60,008 nucleotides of DNA from Candidatus Poribacteria bacterium (GTDB taxonomy: Bacteria > Poribacteria > WGA-4E > PCPOR2b). The position numbers and the translations under genes are program-made. Below, one piece after another: positions 58,952 through 60,008 of the stretch; position 1 is the first letter of the stretch, and each line of letters opens with the position of its first letter. The notes under the pieces were generated by a model. The model did no database searches and was not told where the DNA came from. It worked only from the letters and a program-made list of their open reading frames with translations. Location of the stretch: the NCBI GenBank assembly GCA_022826645.1, contig JAJDUM010000014.1:1-60008 (forward strand), read 5' to 3'.

Positions 58952-59464
58952 ATGAACGCCACGATTAAAATCGATCATGTCGCCATCATGGTCAGCGATC
59001 TGGAAAAATCGCTGCACTTCTACCGTGACCTGCTTGGACTGGAGGTCGTCTCGCCTGAAGAACACAACGATGGTCCAATCTCCGAAATGGTTGCGATCCC
59101 CAAGGTACACATGCGCGAATATCGGCTACGTGCGCCCGATGGCATCCATGGCCACACCCGAAACGAAGGACCCGGCTTCACGCTGGATCTCATCCAATGG
59201 CTCAATCCCACCAGCCCCGTCCAACGCTACCCGGTCAACCACGTGCCGAGCGCACACATCTGTTTCGGCGTCGAAGATGTCCCAGCCACCTACGAACGGT
59301 TGAAGGCAGCGGGCGTCGAATTTGTCTCGCCGCCCGTCCGTTTCGCCGGTGAAGGTGAATGGCATGTGCTTTTCTTTTACGATCCGGACGGCAACCTGCT
59401 CGAACTCAACGAAATCGGCACAGGGCAACAGGTCGCCCACGAATATGACTGGAGCAACGCTTAA
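58952..59464 (+). CDS. VOC-family (glyoxalase/bleomycin resistance-like) protein
   Basis: 170 residues. VOC fold: IDHVAIMVSDLEKSLHFYRDLLGLEVVSPE at the start with the metal His, and HICFGVEDVPATYERLKAAGVEF for the second module. The FYDPDGNLLELNEIGTG end carries the last metal Glu. Metal-binding side chains are therefore His/His/Glu-type. The middle insert with MREYRLRAPDGIHGHTR and LDLIQWLNP is longer than in glyoxalase I. VOC proteins catalyse isomerisations, epimerisations or ring cleavage; substrate unknown. The start has AAAGGAAC upstream. Confidence 0.88.
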   Translation: MNATIKIDHVAIMVSDLEKSLHFYRDLLGLEVVSPEEHNDGPISEMVAIPKVHMREYRLRAPDGIHGHTRNEGPGFTLDLIQWLNPTSPVQRYPVNHVPSAHICFGVEDVPATYERLKAAGVEFVSPPVRFAGEGEWHVLFFYDPDGNLLELNEIGTGQQVAHEYDWSNA

Positions 59465-59872
59465 CAATTCGTAGGGAACGCAGATCTGCGTTCCGTTTAT
59501 CCTTACGTATACGCGTTACATATTATTCTTCATTAGCCCCAGCGGGGCGACATATGTATTCCATCAAGGATAAGTGCTTCTGACTCCGTTGATACTGTCT
59601 ACCAGATATGTTATCATTTCTTTTAAGAAATATACATCGTGGAAAACGAAAAAGGACATTTCAAACTTTGCTTGGGTCCTGATAATGATAGACCACACTA
59701 CGAGGAAATAGTATGGAATTTTTAGAGCGCAATGTAAAGAAAATGCCTGTAAAGCATTTTCAATCCTCCTAGAGGACGTTGTTAGTATTTTATCTGCGAG
59801 ATTAGATGTCAGACATTCAAAAGCCCGTCATCGCGGACAAACAGACGACCAAAAAGTGATTTTCTATCATAA
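59465..59872. other. Intergenic region with palindrome and degraded sequence before the IS
   Basis: An AGCCCCAGCGGGGCGACATATG palindrome-type repeat is at about 59535-59556. From 59639 GTG opens a 28-codon frame (VENEKGHFKLCLGPDNDRPH at its start) ending at TAG; it has no ribosome binding site and no known family. Up to 59870 further scraps look like decayed coding sequence. Nothing can be identified. Confidence 0.45.
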
Positions 59873-60008
59873 CGCAAGTTGCTATTTGAATATCCATGGA
59901 ATTTCCGTTAGAGTATTTGTTGCCTAAAACAAAACACTCAAACAGGAGAATCCCATGGACTTAGTAATTGTAGCATTTTATACGCTTTGTGACGATCTGT
60001 TAATTCAG
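59873..60008 (+). mobile_element. Insertion sequence, right copy (5' end, truncated by the window edge)
   Basis: CGCAAGTTGCTATTTGAATA begins here and continues as in the left copy up to the window end, with the same spacing, ribosome binding site (AGGAGAATCCC) and start codon. The orientation is opposite to the left copy. Confidence 0.8.
59955..60008 (+). CDS. Transposase N-terminal fragment (cut by the window edge)
   Basis: ATG at 59955 opens MDLVIVAFYTLCDDLLIQ, 18 codons before the window ends; the bases are identical to those of the left IS copy. The remainder of the gene is outside the window. As for the left copy, the N-terminus suggests a DDE transposase of an IS982/IS4-like type, but this cannot be settled from 18 residues. 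Confidence 0.65.
   Translation, partial: MDLVIVAFYTLCDDLLIQ

Overview
The window looks like one contig (about 60 kb, moderately GC-rich) from a Gram-negative-type, probably uncultivated, heterotrophic bacterium. Clues are a lipoprotein with a lipobox, a predicted outer-membrane protein, HflK/HflC, and many small sugar/acid catabolism genes (two Gfo/Idh/MocA oxidoreductases, an enolase-superfamily enzyme, GH4, a GH42-like protein, an amidohydrolase, ADP-ribosylglycohydrolase). There is a giant YCF48-repeat protein, and many short palindromic repeats lie between genes. This style recalls Candidatus Poribacteria and related sponge or marine lineages. That placement is inference from gene style; no rRNA or tRNA gene was recognised. 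Both ends of the window lie inside the same insertion sequence in opposite orientation, which is where assemblies typically break.

Layout. 1-2.2 kb: IS end, then a MIP18/DUF59-like protein and a zinc alcohol dehydrogenase. 2.3-5.7 kb: a small defence/toxin-antitoxin patch with an AAA ATPase plus PIN-like nuclease, a broken small antitoxin-like gene, a HigB/HigA-type pair and an unidentified fragment. 6-11.2 kb: a 28-repeat YCF48 lipoprotein and a von Willebrand A protein. 11.2-20 kb: Gfo/Idh oxidoreductase, an Rpn-family protein with an altered catalytic residue, D-2-hydroxyacid dehydrogenase, lipoyl synthase, HflC/HflK and a large secreted or outer-membrane protein. 20-21.7 kb: a TIR-TPR protein with a small partner. 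21.8-28.4 kb: cytochrome b, GH4, enolase-superfamily enzyme, threonine aldolase, MFS transporter. 28.4-35.3 kb: ADP-ribosylglycohydrolase, an internally duplicated unknown protein next to a ThDP enzyme, a YdjM-like membrane protein, and E1-alpha / DCC thioredoxin-like / E1-beta.

38-51.6 kb is the most coherent block, a nitrogen-assimilation island. It runs: ammonium transporter with a sigma-54-type promoter, ANTAR antiterminator protein, fused NirB-NirD nitrite reductase, nitrate/nitrite MFS transporter, a DmsB-DmsC-type iron-sulfur/membrane subunit, a molybdenum nitrate reductase with a C-terminal partial repeat of its own cofactor domain, and a second ammonium transporter. Two leaders, in front of the ANTAR gene and in front of nirBD, contain the same GGAC-AAAGGC-GTCC hairpin overlapping the 5' arm of an intrinsic terminator. 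This is the arrangement expected for ANTAR-protein antitermination, with the ANTAR gene itself apparently a target. The ANTAR protein has Gly where the receiver phospho-acceptor Asp is expected.

51.7-60 kb carries a metallo-beta-lactamase-fold hydrolase, a P-loop kinase, the GH42-like protein, a CoA-transferase, an SDR and a VOC protein, separated by several repeat families. At least four non-autonomous (MITE-like) repeat types with inverted ends are visible across the window, one sharing ends with the flanking IS.
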